The notes under the pieces are model-generated. The model was not told the origin of the DNA and made no database searches. It was given only the letters and a program-made list of their open reading frames with translations. From Allodiplogaster sudhausi (taxonomy: Eukaryota > Nematoda > Chromadorea > Rhabditida > Diplogasteridae): 64,000 bases of DNA. Position numbers and translations under genes: made by a program. Positions 36,501-51,500 of the stretch are shown here, in pieces (position 1 is the first letter of the stretch; each line of letters begins with the position of its first letter). The stretch covers positions 2,159,001 to 2,223,000 of the forward strand of contig CALZFC010000031.1 of the NCBI GenBank assembly GCA_945643635.1, read 5' to 3'.

Positions 36501-39500
36501 ACAATAGAAAAATGATTCATGGAGTCCTGCATATATTCACTAGAAAGGGAACGGGTTGTGCATGGTATCTCTATATGCACGCTATTTTCTAAATATCCAG
36601 CCCGCAGATTAAAGTCTAAAACAAAAAATCGGGCATGGACGGTGTAGAATGGCCGTTTTTGGCAGTAAAAATGAGAGATAAAAACAATAGAAAAATGATT
36701 CATGGAGTCCTGCATATATTCACTAGAAAGGGAACGGGTTGTGCATGGTATCTCTATATGCACGCTATTTTCTAAATATCCAGCCCGCAGATTAAAGTCT
36801 AAAACAAAAAATCGGACATGGACGGTGTAGAATGGAAGTTTCTGGCAGTAAAAATGAGAGATAAAAACAATAGAAAAATGATTCAAAGAGTCCTGCATAT
36901 ATTCACTAGAAAGGGAACGGTTTGTGCATGGTATCTCAATATACACGCTATTTTCTAGGTATCCAGCAAGCAGATTAAACTCTAAAACAAAAAAATCGGG
37001 CATGGACGGTGTAGAATGGCCGTTTTTGGCAGCAAAAATGAGAGATAAAAACAATAGAAAAATGATTCATGGAGTCCTGCATATATTCACTAGAAAGGGA
37101 ACGGGTTGTGCATGGTATCTCTATATGCACGCTATTTTCTAGATATCCAGCCCGCAGATTAAACTCTAAAACAAAAAAAATCGGGCATGGACGGTGTAGA
37201 ATGGCCGTTTTGGCAGCAAAAATGAGAGATAAAAACAATAGAAAAATGATTCATGGAGTCCTGCATATATTCACTAGAAAGGGAACGGGTTGTGCATGGT
37301 ATCTCTATATGCACGCTATTTTCTAAATATCCAGCCCGCAGATTAAAGTCTAAAACAAAACATCGGGCATGGACGGTGTAAAATGGCCGTTTCTGGCAGT
37401 AAAAATGAGAGATAAAAACAATAGAAAAATGATTCATGGAGTCCTGCATATATTCACTAGAAAGGGAACGGGTTGTGCATGGTATCTCTATATGCACGCT
37501 ATTTTCTAAATATCCAGCCCGCAGATTAAAGTCTAAAACAAAAAATCGGGCATGGACGGTGTAGAATGGCCGTTTTTGGCAGTAAAAATGAGAGATAAAA
37601 ACAATAGAAAAATGATTCAAGGAGTCCTGCATATATTCACAAGAAAGGGAACGGTTTGTGCATGGTATCTCAATATACACGCTATTTTTTAAATATCCAG
37701 CCCGCAGATTAAAGTCTAAAACAAAAAATCGGGCATGGACGGTGTAGAATGGCCGTTTCTGGCAGTAAAAATGAGAGATAAAAACAATAGAAAAATGATT
37801 CAAAGAGTCCTGCATGTATTCACTAGAAAGGGAATGGTTTGTGCATGGTATCTCAATATACACGCTATTTTCTTGATATCCAGCCCGCAGATTGAGCTCT
37901 AAAACAAAAAAATCGGGCATGGACGGTGTGGAATGGCCGTTTTTTGCAGCAAAAACGAGAGATAAAAACAATAGAAAAATGATTCAAAGAGTCCTGCATA
38001 TATTCACTAGAAACGGAACGGTTTGTGCATGGTATCTCAATATACACGCTATTTTCTAAATATCCAGCCCGCAGATTAAAGTCTAAAACAAAACATCGGG
38101 CATGGACGGTGTAGAATGGCCGTTTCTGGCAGTAAAAATGAGAGATAAAAACAATAGAAAAATGATTCAAAGAGTCCTGCATATATTCACTAGAAAGGGA
38201 ACGGTTTGTGCATGGTATCTCAATATACACGCTATTTTCTAAATATCCAGCCCGCAGATTAAGGTCTAAAACAAAAAATCGGGCATGGACGGTGTAGAAT
38301 GGCCGTTTCTGGCAGTAAAAATGAGAGATAAAAACAATAGAAAAATGATTCAAAGAGTCCTGCATGTATTCACTAGAAAGGGAACGGTTTGTGCATGGTA
38401 TCTCAATATACACGCTATTTTCTTGATATCCAGCCCGCAGATTGAGCTCTAAAACAAAAAAATCGGGCATGGACGGTGTGGAATGGCCGTTTTTGGCAGC
38501 AAAAACGAGAGATAAAAACAATAGAAAAATGATTCAAAGAGTCCTGCATATATTCACTAGAAACGGAACGGTTTGTGCATGGTATCTCAATATACACGCT
38601 ATTTTCTAGATATCCAGCCCGCAGATTAAACTCTAAAACAAAAAAATCGGGCATGGACGGTGTAGAATGGCCGTTTTTGGCAGCAAAAATGAGAGATAAA
38701 AACAATAGAAAAATGATTCATGGAGTCCTGCATATATTCATTAGAAAGGGAACCCTTTGTGCATGGTATCTCAATATACACGCTATTTTCTAGATATCCA
38801 GCCCGCAGATTAAACTCTAAAACAAAAAATCGGGCATGGACGGTGTAGAATGGCCGTTTTTGGCAGCAAAAATGAGAGATAAAAACAATAGAAAAATGAT
38901 TCAAAGAGTCCTGCATATATTCATTAGAAAGGGAACCCTTTGTGCATGGTATCTCAATATACACGCTATTTTCTAGATATCCAGCCCGCAGATTAAACTC
39001 TAAAACAAAAAAATCGGGCATGGACGGTGTAGAATGGCCGTTTTTGGCAGCAAAAATGAGAGATAAAAACAATAGAAAAATGAATCATGGAGTCCTGCAT
39101 ATATTCACTAGAAAGGGAACGGGTTGTGCATGGTATCTCTATATGCACGCTATTTTCTAAATATCCAGCCCGCAGATTAAAGTCTAAAACAAAACATCGG
39201 GCATGGACGGTGTAGAATGGCCGTTTCTGGCAGTAAAAATGAGAGATAAAAACAATAGAAAAATGATTCAAAGAGTCCTGCATATATTCACTAGAAACGG
39301 AACGGTTTGTGCATGGTATCTCAATATACACGCTATTTTCTAAATATCCAGCCCGCAGATTAAAGTCTAAAACAAAACATCGGGCATGGACGGTGTAGAA
39401 TGGCCGTTTCTGGCAGTAAAAATGAGAGATAAAAACAATAGAAAAATGATTCAAAGAGTCCTGCATGTATTCACTAGAAAGGGAACGGTTTGTGCATGGT

Positions 39501-42500
39501 ATCTCAATATACACGCTATTTTCTTGATATCCAGCCCGCAGATTGAGCTCTAAAACAAAAAAATCGGGCATGGACGGTGTGGAATGGCCGTTTTTGGCAG
39601 CAAAAACGAGAGATAAAAACAATAGAAAAATGATTCAAAGAGTCCTGCATATATTCACTAGAAACGGAACGGTTTGTGCATGGTATCTCAATATACACGC
39701 TATTTTCTAAATATCCAGCCCGCAGATTAAAGTCTAAAACAAAACATCGGGCATGGACGGTGTAGAATGGCCGTTTCTGGCAGTAAAAATGAGAGATAAA
39801 AACAATAGAAAAATGATTCAAAGAGTCCTGCATGTATTCACTAGAAAGGGAACGGTTTGTGCATGGTATCTCAATATACACGCTATTTTCTTGATATCCA
39901 GCCCGTAGATTGAGCTCTAAAACAAAAAAATCGGGCATGGACGGTGTGGAATGGCCGTTTTTGGCAGCAAAAACGAGAGATAAAAACAATAGAAAAATGA
40001 TTCAAAGAGTCCTGCATATATTCACTAGAAACGGAACGGTTTGTGCATGGTATCTCAATATACACGCTATTTTCTAAATATCCAGCCCGCAGATTAAAGT
40101 CTAAAACAAAACATCGGGCATGGACGGTGTAGAATGGCCGTTTCTGGCAGTAAAAATGAGAGATAAAAACAATAGAAAAATGATTCAAAGAGTCCTGCAT
40201 ATATTCACTAGAAAGGGAACGGTTTGTGCATGGTATCTCAATATACAAGCTATTTTCTAAATATCCAGCCCGCAGATTAAAGTCTAAAACAAAACATCGG
40301 GCATGGACGGTGTAGAATGGCCGTTTCTGGCAGCAAAAACGAGAGATAAAAACAATAGAAAAATGATTCAAAGAGTCCTGCATATATTCACTAGAAACGG
40401 AACGGTTTGTGCATGGTATCTCAATATACACGCTATTTTCTAAATATCCAGCCCGCAGATTAAAGTCTAAAACAAAACATCGGGCATGGACGGTGTAGAA
40501 TGGCCGTTTCTGTCAGTAAAAATGAGAGATAAAAACAATAGAAAAATGATTCAAAGAGTCCTGCATATATTCACTAGAAAGGGAACGGTTTGTGCATGGT
40601 ATCTCAATATACAAGCTATTTTCTAAATATCCAGCCCGCAGATTAAAGTCTAAAACAAAAAATCGGGCATGGACGGTGTAGAATGGCCGTTTCTGGCAGT
40701 AAAAATGAGAGATAAAAACAATAGAAAAATGATTCAAAGAGTCCTGCATATATTCACTAGAAAGGGAACGGTTTGTGCATGGTATCTCAATATACACTCT
40801 ATTTTCTAGATATCCAGCCCGCAGATTAAACTCTAAAACAAAAAAATCGGGCATGGACGGTGTGGAATGGCCGTTTTTGGCAGCAAAAATGAGAGATAAA
40901 AACAATAGAAAAATGATTCAAAGAGTCCTGCATATATTCATTAGAAAGGGAACCCTTTGTGCATGGTATCTCAATATACACGCTATTTTCTAGATATCCA
41001 GCCCGCAGATTAAACTCTAAAACAAAAAAATCGGGCATGGACGGTGTAGAATGGCCGTTTTTGGCAGCAAAAATGAGAGATAAAAACAATAGAAAAATGA
41101 TTCAAAGAGTCCTGCATATATTCACTAGAAAGGGAACCCTTTGTGCATGGTATCTCAATATACACGCTATTTTCTAGATATCCAGCCCGCAGATTAAACT
41201 CTAAAACAAAAAAATCGGGCATGGACGGTGTAGAATGGCCGTTTTTGGCAGCAAAAATGAGAGATAAAAACAATAGAAAAATGATTCATGGAGTCCTGCA
41301 TATATTCACTAGAAAGGGAATGGGTTGTGCATGGTATCTCAATATACAAGCTATTTTCTAAATATCCAGCCCGCAGATTAAAGTCTAAAACAAAAAATCG
41401 GGCATGGACGGTGTAGAATGGCCGTTTCTGGCAGTAAAAATGAGAGATAAAAACAATAGAAAAATGATTCAAAGAGTCCTGCATATATTCACTAGAAACG
41501 GAACGGTTTGTGCATGGTATCTCAATATACACGCTATTTTCTAAATATCCAGCCCGCAGATTAAAGTCTAAAACAAAACATCGGGCATGGACGGTGTAGA
41601 ATGGCCGTTTCTGGCAGTAAAAATGAGAGATAAAAACAATAGAAAAATGATTCAAAGAGTCCTGCATGTATTCACTAGAAAGGGAACGGTTTGTGCATGG
41701 TATCTCAATATACACGCTATTTTCTTGATATCCAGCCCGCAGATTGAGCTCTAAAACAAAAAAATCGGGCATGGACGGTGTGGAATGGCCGTTTTTGGCA
41801 GCAAAAACGAGAGATAAAAACAATAGAAAAATGATTCAAAGAGTCCTGCATATATTCACTAGAAACGGAACGGTTTGTGCATGGTATCTCAATATACACG
41901 CTATTTTCTAAATATCCAGCCCGCAGATTAAAGTCTAAAACAAAACATCGGGCATGGACGGTGTAGAATGGCCGTTTCTGGCAGTAAAAATGAGAGATAA
42001 AAACAATAGAAAAATGATTCAAAGAGTCCTGCATATATTCACTAGAAAGGGAACGGTTTGTGCATGGTATCTCAATATACAAGCTATTTTCTAAATATCC
42101 AGCCCGCAGATTAAAGTCTAAAACAAAAAATCGGGCATGGACGGTGTAGAATGGCCGTTTCTGGCAGTAAAAATGAGAGATAAAAACAATAGAAAAATGA
42201 TTCAAAGAGTCCTGCATATATTCACTAGAAAGGGAACGGTTTGTGCATGGTATCTCAATATACACTCTATTTTCTAGATATCCAGCCCGCAGATTAAACT
42301 CTAAAACAAAAAAAATCGGGCATGGACGGTGTGGAATGGCCGTTTTTGGCAGCAAAAATGAGAGATAAAAACAATAGAAAAATGATTCAAAGAGTCCTGC
42401 ATATATTCATTAGAAAGGGAACCCTTTGTGCATGGTATCTCAATATACACGCTATTTTCTAGATATCCAGCCCGCAGATTAAACTCTAAAACAAAAAATC

Positions 42501-45500
42501 GGGCATGGACGGTGTAGAATGGCCGTTTTTGGCAGCAAAAATGAGAGATAAAAACAATAGAAAAATGATTCAAAGAGTCCTGCATATATTCATTAGAAAG
42601 GGAACCCTTTGTGCATGGTATCTCAATATACACGCTATTTTCTAGATATCCAGCCCGCAGATTAAACTCTAAAACAAAAAAATCGGGCATGGACGGTGTA
42701 GAATGGCCGTTTTTGGCAGCAAAAATGAGAGATAAAAACAATAGAAAAATGATTCATGGAGTCCTGCATATATTCACTAGAAAGGGAATGGGTTGTGCAT
42801 GGTATCTCAATATACAAGCTATTTTCTAAATATCCAGCCCGCAGATTAAAGTCTAAAACAAAAAATCGGGCATGGACGGTGTAGAATGGCCGTTTCTGGC
42901 AGTAAAAATGAGAGATAAAAACAATAGAAAAATGATTCAAAGAGTCCTGCATGTATTCACTAGAAAGGGAACGGTTTGTGCATGGTATCTCAATATACAC
43001 GCTATTTTCTTGATATCCAGCCCGCAGATTGAGCTCTAAAACAAAAAAATCGGGCATGGACGGTGTGGAATGGCCGTTTTTGGCAGCAAAAACGAGAGAT
43101 AAAAACAATAGAAAAATGATTCAAAGAGTCCTGCATATATTCACTAGAAACGGAACGGTTTGTGCATGGTATCTCAATATACACGCTATTTTCTAAATAT
43201 CCAGCCCGCAGATTAAAGTCTAAAACAAAACATCGGGCATGGACGGTGTAGAATGGCCGTTTCTGGCAGTAAAAATGAGAGATAAAAACAATAGAAAAAT
43301 GATTCAAAGAGTCCTGCATATATTCACTAGAAAGGGAACGGTTTGTGCATGGTATCTCAATATACAAGCTATTTTCTAAATATCCAGCCCGCAGATTAAA
43401 GTCTAAAACAAAAAATCGGGCATGGACGGTGTAGAATGGCCGTTTCTGGCAGTAAAAATGAGAGATAAAAACAATAGAAAAATGATTCAAAGAGTCCTGC
43501 ATATATTCACTAGAAAGGGAACGGTTTGTGCATGGTATCTCAATATACACTCTATTTTCTAGATATCCAGCCCGCAGATTAAACTCTAAAACAAAAAAAA
43601 TCGGGCATGGACGGTGTGGAATGGCCGTTTTTGGCAGCAAAAATGAGAGATAAAAACAATAGAAAAATGATTCAAAGAGTCCTGCATATATTCATTAGAA
43701 AGGGAACCCTTTGTGCATGGTATCTCAATATACACGCTATTTTCTAGATATCCAGCCCGCAGATTAAACTCTAAAACAAAAAAATCGGGCATGGACGGTG
43801 TAGAATGGCCGTTTTTGGCAGCAAAAATGAGAGATAAAAACAATAGAAAAATGATTCAAAGAGTCCTGCATATATTCATTAGAAAGGGAACCCTTTGTGC
43901 ATGGTATCTCAATATACACGCTATTTTCTAGATATCCAGCCCGCAGATTAAACTCTAAAACAAAAAAATCGGGCATGGACGGTGTAGAATGGCCGTTTTT
44001 GGCAGCAAAAATGAGAGATAAAAACAATAGAAAAATGATTCATGGAGTCCTGCATATATTCACTAGAAAGGGAATGGGTTGTGCATGGTATCTCAATATA
44101 CAAGCTATTTTCTAAATATCCAGCCCGCAGATTAAAGTCTAAAACAAAAAATCGGGCATGGACGGTGTAGAATGGCCGTATCTGGCAGTAAAAATGAGAG
44201 ATAAAAACAATAGAAAAATGATTCATGGAGTCCTGCATATATTCACTAGAAAGGGAACGAGTTGTGCATGGTATCTCTATATGCACGCTATTTTCTAAAT
44301 ATCCAGCCCGCAGATTAAAGTCTAAAACAAAAAAATCGGGCATGGACGGTGTAGAATGGCCGTTTTTGGCAGCAAAAATGAGAGATAAAAACAATAGAAA
44401 AATGATTCATGGAGTCCTGCATATATTCACTAGAAAGGGAATGGGTTGTGCATGGTATCTCAATATACAAGCTATTTTCTAAATATCCAGCCCGCAGATT
44501 AAAGTCTAAAACAAAAAATCGGGCATGGACGGTGTAGAATGGCCGTTTCTGGCAGTAAAAATGAGAGATAAAAACAATAGAAAAATGATTCAAAGAGTCC
44601 TGCATATATTCACTAGAAACGGAACGGTTTGTGCATGGTATCTCAATATACACGCTATTTTCTAAATATCCAGCCCGCAGATTAAAGTCTAAAACAAAAC
44701 ATCGGGCATGGACGGTGTAGAATGGCCGTTTCTGGCAGTAAAAATGAGAGATAAAAACAATAGAAAAATGATTCAAAGAGTCCTGCATGTATTCACTAGA
44801 AAGGGAACGGTTTGTGCATGGTATCTCAATATACACGCTATTTTCTTGATATCCAGCCCGCAGATTGAGCTCTAAAACAAAAAAATCGGGCATGGACGGT
44901 GTGGAATGGCCGTTTTTGGCAGCAAAAACGAGAGATAAAAACAATAGAAAAATGATTCAAAGAGTCCTGCATATATTCACTAGAAACGGAACGGTTTGTG
45001 CATGGTATCTCAATATACACGCTATTTTCTAAATATCCAGCCCGCAGATTAAAGTCTAAAACAAAACATCGGGCATGGACGGTGTAGAATGGCCGTTTCT
45101 GGCAGTAAAAATGAGAGATAAAAACAATAGAAAAATGATTCAAAGAGTCCTGCATATATTCACTAGAAAGGGAACGGTTTGTGCATGGTATCTCAATATA
45201 CAAGCTATTTTCTAAATATCCAGCCCGCAGATTAAAGTCTAAAACAAAAAATCGGGCATGGACGGTGTAGAATGGCCGTTTCTGGCAGTAAAAATGAGAG
45301 ATAAAAACAATAGAAAAATGATTCAAAGAGTCCTGCATATATTCACTAGAAAGGGAACGGTTTGTGCATGGTATCTCAATATACACTCTATTTTCTAGAT
45401 ATCCAGCCCGCAGATTAAACTCTAAAACAAAAAAAATCGGGCATGGACGGTGTGGAATGGCCGTTTTTGGCAGCAAAAATGAGAGATAAAAACAATAGAA

Positions 45501-48500
45501 AAATGATTCAAAGAGTCCTGCATATATTCATTAGAAAGGGAACCCTTTGTGCATGGTATCTCAATATACACGCTATTTTCTAGATATCCAGCCCGCAGAT
45601 TAAACTCTAAAACAAAAAAATCGGGCATGGACGGTGTAGAATGGCCGTTTTTGGCAGCAAAAATGAGAGATAAAAACAATAGAAAAATGATTCAAAGAGT
45701 CCTGCATATATTCATTAGAAAGGGAACCCTTTGTGCATGGTATCTCAATATACACGCTATTTTCTAGATATCCAGCCCGCAGATTAAACTCTAAAACAAA
45801 AAAATCGGGCATGGACGGTGTAGAATGGCCGTTTTTGGCAGCAAAAATGAGAGATAAAAACAATAGAAAAATGATTCATGGAGTCCTGCATATATTCACT
45901 AGAAAGGGAATGGGTTGTGCATGGTATCTCAATATACAAGCTATTTTCTAAATATCCAGCCCGCAGATTAAAGTCTAAAACAAAAAATCGGGCATGGACG
46001 GTGTAGAATGGCCGTTTCTGGCAGTAAAAATGAGAGATAAAAACAATAGAAAAATGATTCAAAGAGTCCTGCATATATTCACTAGAAAGGGAACGGTTTG
46101 TGCATGGTATCTCAATATACACTCTATTTTCTAGATATCCAGCCCGCAGATTAAACTCTAAAACAAAAAAATCGGGCATGGACGGTGTGGAATGGCCGTT
46201 TTTGGCAGCAAAAATGAGAGATAAAAACAATAGAAAAATGATTCAAAGAGTCCTGCATATATTCATTAGAAAGGGAACCCTTTGTGCATGGTATCTCAAT
46301 ATACACGCTATTTTCTAGATATCCAGCCCGCAGATTAAACTCTAAAACAAAAAAATCGGGCATGGACGGTGTAGAATGGCCGTTTTTGGCAGCAAAAATG
46401 AGAGATAAAAACAATAGAAAAATGATTCAAAGAGTCCTGCATATATTCATTAGAAAGGGAACCCTTTGTGCATGGTATCTCAATATACACGCTATTTTCT
46501 AGATATCCAGCCCGCAGATTAAACTCTAAAACAAAAAAATCGGGCATGGACGGTGTAGAATGGCCGTTTTTGGCAGCAAAAATGAGAGATAAAAACAATA
46601 GAAAAATGATTCATGGAGTCCTGCATATATTCACTAGAAAGGGAATGGGTTGTGCATGGTATCTCAATATACAAGCTATTTTCTAAATATCCAGCCCGCA
46701 GATTAAAGTCTAAAACAAAAAATCGGGCATGGACGGTGTAGAATGGCCGTATCTGGCAGTAAAAATGAGAGATAAAAACAATAGAAAAATGATTCATGGA
46801 GTCCTGCATATATTCACTAGAAAGGGAACGAGTTGTGCATGGTATCTCTATATGCACGCTATTTTCTAAATATCCAGCCCGCAGATTAAAGTCTAAAACA
46901 AAAAAATCGGGCATGGACGGTGTAGAATGGCCGTTTTTGGCAGCAAAAATGAGAGATAAAAACAATAGAAAAATGATTCATGGAGTCCTGCATATATTCA
47001 CTAGAAAGGGAATGGGTTGTGCATGGTATCTCAATATACAAGCTATTTTCTAAATATCCAGCCCGCAGATTAAAGTCTAAAACAAAAAATCGGGCATGGA
47101 CGGTGTAGAATGGCCGTTTCTGGCAGTAAAAATGAGAGATAAAAACAATAGAAAAATGATTCAAAGAGTCCTGCATATATTCACTAGAAACGGAACGGTT
47201 TGTGCATGGTATCTCAATATACACGCTATTTTCTAAATATCCAGCCCGCAGATTAAAGTCTAAAACAAAACATCGGGCATGGACGGTGTAGAATGGCCGT
47301 TTCTGGCAGTAAAAATGAGAGATAAAAACAATAGAAAAATGATTCAAAGAGTCCTGCATGTATTCACTAGAAAGGGAACGGTTTGTGCATGGTATCTCAA
47401 TATACACGCTATTTTCTTGATATCCAGCCCGCAGATTGAGCTCTAAAACAAAAAAATCGGGCATGGACGGTGTGGAATGGCCGTTTTTGGCAGCAAAAAC
47501 GAGAGATAAAAACAATAGAAAAATGATTCAAAGAGTCCTGCATATATTCACTAGAAACGGAACGGTTTGTGCATGGTATCTCAATATACACGCTATTTTC
47601 TAAATATCCAGCCCGCAGATTAAAGTCTAAAACAAAACATCGGGCATGGACGGTGTAGAATGGCCGTTTCTGGCAGTAAAAATGAGAGATAAAAACAATA
47701 GAAAAATGATTCAAAGAGTCCTGCATATATTCACTAGAAAGGGAACGGTTTGTGCATGGTATCTCAATATACAAGCTATTTTCTAAATATCCAGCCCGCA
47801 GATTAAAGTCTAAAACAAAAAATCGGGCATGGACGGTGTAGAATGGCCGTTTCTGGCAGTAAAAATGAGAGATAAAAACAATAGAAAAATGATTCAAAGA
47901 GTCCTGCATATATTCACTAGAAAGGGAACGGTTTGTGCATGGTATCTCAATATACACTCTATTTTCTAGATATCCAGCCCGCAGATTAAACTCTAAAACA
48001 AAAAAAATCGGGCATGGACGGTGTGGAATGGCCGTTTTTGGCAGCAAAAATGAGAGATAAAAACAATAGAAAAATGATTCAAAGAGTCCTGCATATATTC
48101 ATTAGAAAGGGAACCCTTTGTGCATGGTATCTCAATATACACGCTATTTTCTAGATATCCAGCCCGCAGATTAAACTCTAAAACAAAAAAATCGGGCATG
48201 GACGGTGTAGAATGGCCGTTTTTGGCAGCAAAAATGAGAGATAAAAACAATAGAAAAATGATTCAAAGAGTCCTGCATATATTCATTAGAAAGGGAACCC
48301 TTTGTGCATGGTATCTCAATATACACGCTATTTTCTAGATATCCAGCCCGCAGATTAAACTCTAAAACAAAAAAATCGGGCATGGACGGTGTAGAATGGC
48401 CGTTTTTGGCAGCAAAAATGAGAGATAAAAACAATAGAAAAATGATTCATGGAGTCCTGCATATATTCACTAGAAAGGGAATGGGTTGTGCATGGTATCT

Positions 48501-51500
48501 CAATATACAAGCTATTTTCTAAATATCCAGCCCGCAGATTAAAGTCTAAAACAAAAAATCGGGCATGGACGGTGTAGAATGGCCGTATCTGGCAGTAAAA
48601 ATGAGAGATAAAAACAATAGAAAAATGATTCATGGAGTCCTGCATATATTCACTAGAAAGGGAACGAGTTGTGCATGGTATCTCTATATGCACGCTATTT
48701 TCTAAATATCCAGCCCGCAGATTAAAGTCTAAAACAAAAAAATCGGACATGGACGGTGTAGAATGGCCGTTTCTGGCAGTAAAAATGAGAGATAAAAACA
48801 ATAGAAAAATGATTCATGGAGTCCTGCATATATTCACTAGAAAGGGAACGAGTTGTGCATGGTATCTCTATATGCACGCTATTTTCTAAATATCCAGCCC
48901 GCAGATTAAAGTCTAAAACAAAAAAATCGGACATGGACGGTGTAGAATGGCCGTTTCTGGCAGTAAAAATGAGAGATAAAAACAATAGAAAAATGATTCA
49001 AAGAGTCCTGCATATATTCACTAGAAAAGGAACGGTTTGTGCATGGTATCTCAATATACACGCTATTTTCTAGATATCCAGCCCGCAGATTAAACTCTAA
49101 AACAAAAAAATCGGGCATGGACGGTGTAGAATGGCCGTTTTTGGCAGCAAAAATGAGAGATAAAAACAATAGAAAAATGATTCATGGAGTCCTGCATATA
49201 TTCACTAGAAAGGGAATGGGTTGTGCATGGTATCTCAATATACAAGCTATTTTCTAAATATCCAGCCCGCAGATTAAAGTCTAAAACAAAAAATCGGGCA
49301 TGGACGGTGTAGAATGGCCGTTTCTGGCAGTAAAAATGAGAGATAAAAACAATAGAAAAATGATTCAAAGAGTCCTGCATATATTCACTAGAAACGGAAC
49401 GGTTTGTGCATGGTATCTCAATATACACGCTATTTTCTAAATATCCAGCCCGCAGATTAAAGTCTAAAACAAAACATCGGGCATGGACGGTGTAGAATGG
49501 CCGTTTCTGGCAGTAAAAATGAGAGATAAAAACAATAGAAAAATGATTCAAAGAGTCCTGCATATATTCACTAGAAAGGGAACGGTTTGTGCATGGTATC
49601 TCAATATACAAGCTATTTTCTAAATATCCAGCCCGCAGATTAAAGTCTAAAACAAAAAATCGGGCATGGACGGTGTAGAATGGCCGTTTCTGGCAGTAAA
49701 AATGAGAGATAAAAACAATAGAAAAATGATTCAAAGAGTCCTGCATATATTCACTAGAAAGGGAACGGTTTGTGCATGGTATCTCAATATACACTCTATT
49801 TTCTAGATATCCAGCCCGCAGATTAAACTCTAAAACAAAAAAAATCGGGCATGGACGGTGTGGAATGGCCGTTTTTGGCAGCAAAAATGAGAGATAAAAA
49901 CAATAGAAAAATGATTCAAAGAGTCCTGCATATATTCATTAGAAAGGGAACCCTTTGTGCATGGTATCTCAATATACACGCTATTTTCTAGATATCCAGC
50001 CCGCAGATTAAACTCTAAAACAAAAAAATCGGGCATGGACGGTGTAGAATGGCCGTTTTTGGCAGCAAAAATGAGAGATAAAAACAATAGAAAAATGATT
50101 CAAAGAGTCCTGCATATATTCATTAGAAAGGGAACCCTTTGTGCATGGTATCTCAATATACACGCTATTTTCTAGATATCCAGCCCGCAGATTAAACTCT
50201 AAAACAAAAAAATCGGGCATGGACGGTGTAGAATGGCCGTTTTTGGCAGCAAAAATGAGAGATAAAAACAATAGAAAAATGATTCATGGAGTCCTGCATA
50301 TATTCACTAGAAAGGGAATGGGTTGTGCATGGTATCTCAATATACAAGCTATTTTCTAAATATCCAGCCCGCAGATTAAAGTCTAAAACAAAAAATCGGG
50401 CATGGACGGTGTAGAATGGCCGTTTCTGGCAGTAAAAATGAGAGATAAAAACAATAGAAAAATGATTCAAAGAGTCCTGCATATATTCACTAGAAAGGGA
50501 ACGGTTTGTGCATGGTATCTCAATATACACTCTATTTTCTAGATATCCAGCCCGCAGATTAAACTCTAAAACAAAAAAAATCGGGCATGGACGGTGTGGA
50601 ATGGCCGTTTTTGGCAGCAAAAATGAGAGATAAAAACAATAGAAAAATGATTCAAAGAGTCCTGCATATATTCATTAGAAAGGGAACCCTTTGTGCATGG
50701 TATCTCAATATACACGCTATTTTCTAGATATCCAGCCCGCAGATTAAACTCTAAAACAAAAAAATCGGGCATGGACGGTGTAGAATGGCCGTTTTTGGCA
50801 GCAAAAATGAGAGATAAAAACAATAGAAAAATGATTCAAAGAGTCCTGCATATATTCATTAGAAAGGGAACCCTTTGTGCATGGTATCTCAATATACACG
50901 CTATTTTCTAGATATCCAGCCCGCAGATTAAACTCTAAAACAAAAAAATCGGGCATGGACGGTGTAGAATGGCCGTTTTTGGCAGCAAAAATGAGAGATA
51001 AAAACAATAGAAAAATGATTCATGGAGTCCTGCATATATTCACTAGAAAGGGAATGGGTTGTGCATGGTATCTCAATATACAAGCTATTTTCTAAATATC
51101 CAGCCCGCAGATTAAAGTCTAAAACAAAAAATCGGGCATGGACGGTGTAGAATGGCCGTATCTGGCAGTAAAAATGAGAGATAAAAACAATAGAAAAATG
51201 ATTCATGGAGTCCTGCATATATTCACTAGAAAGGGAACGAGTTGTGCATGGTATCTCTATATGCACGCTATTTTCTAAATATCCAGCCCGCAGATTAAAG
51301 TCTAAAACAAAAAAATCGGGCATGGACGGTGTAGAATGGCCGTTTTTGGCAGCAAAAATGAGAGATAAAAACAATAGAAAAATGATTCATGGAGTCCTGC
51401 ATATATTCACTAGAAAGGGAATGGGTTGTGCATGGTATCTCAATATACAAGCTATTTTCTAAATATCCAGCCCGCAGATTAAAGTCTAAAACAAAAAATC

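Noticed and set aside
36059..37054. Long minus-strand frame (331 codons) in the satellite as a repeat-protein gene
   Set aside because: The frame arises because 183-bp monomers are divisible by three. It starts and stops wherever monomer length changes. No promoter, signal or recognised domain.
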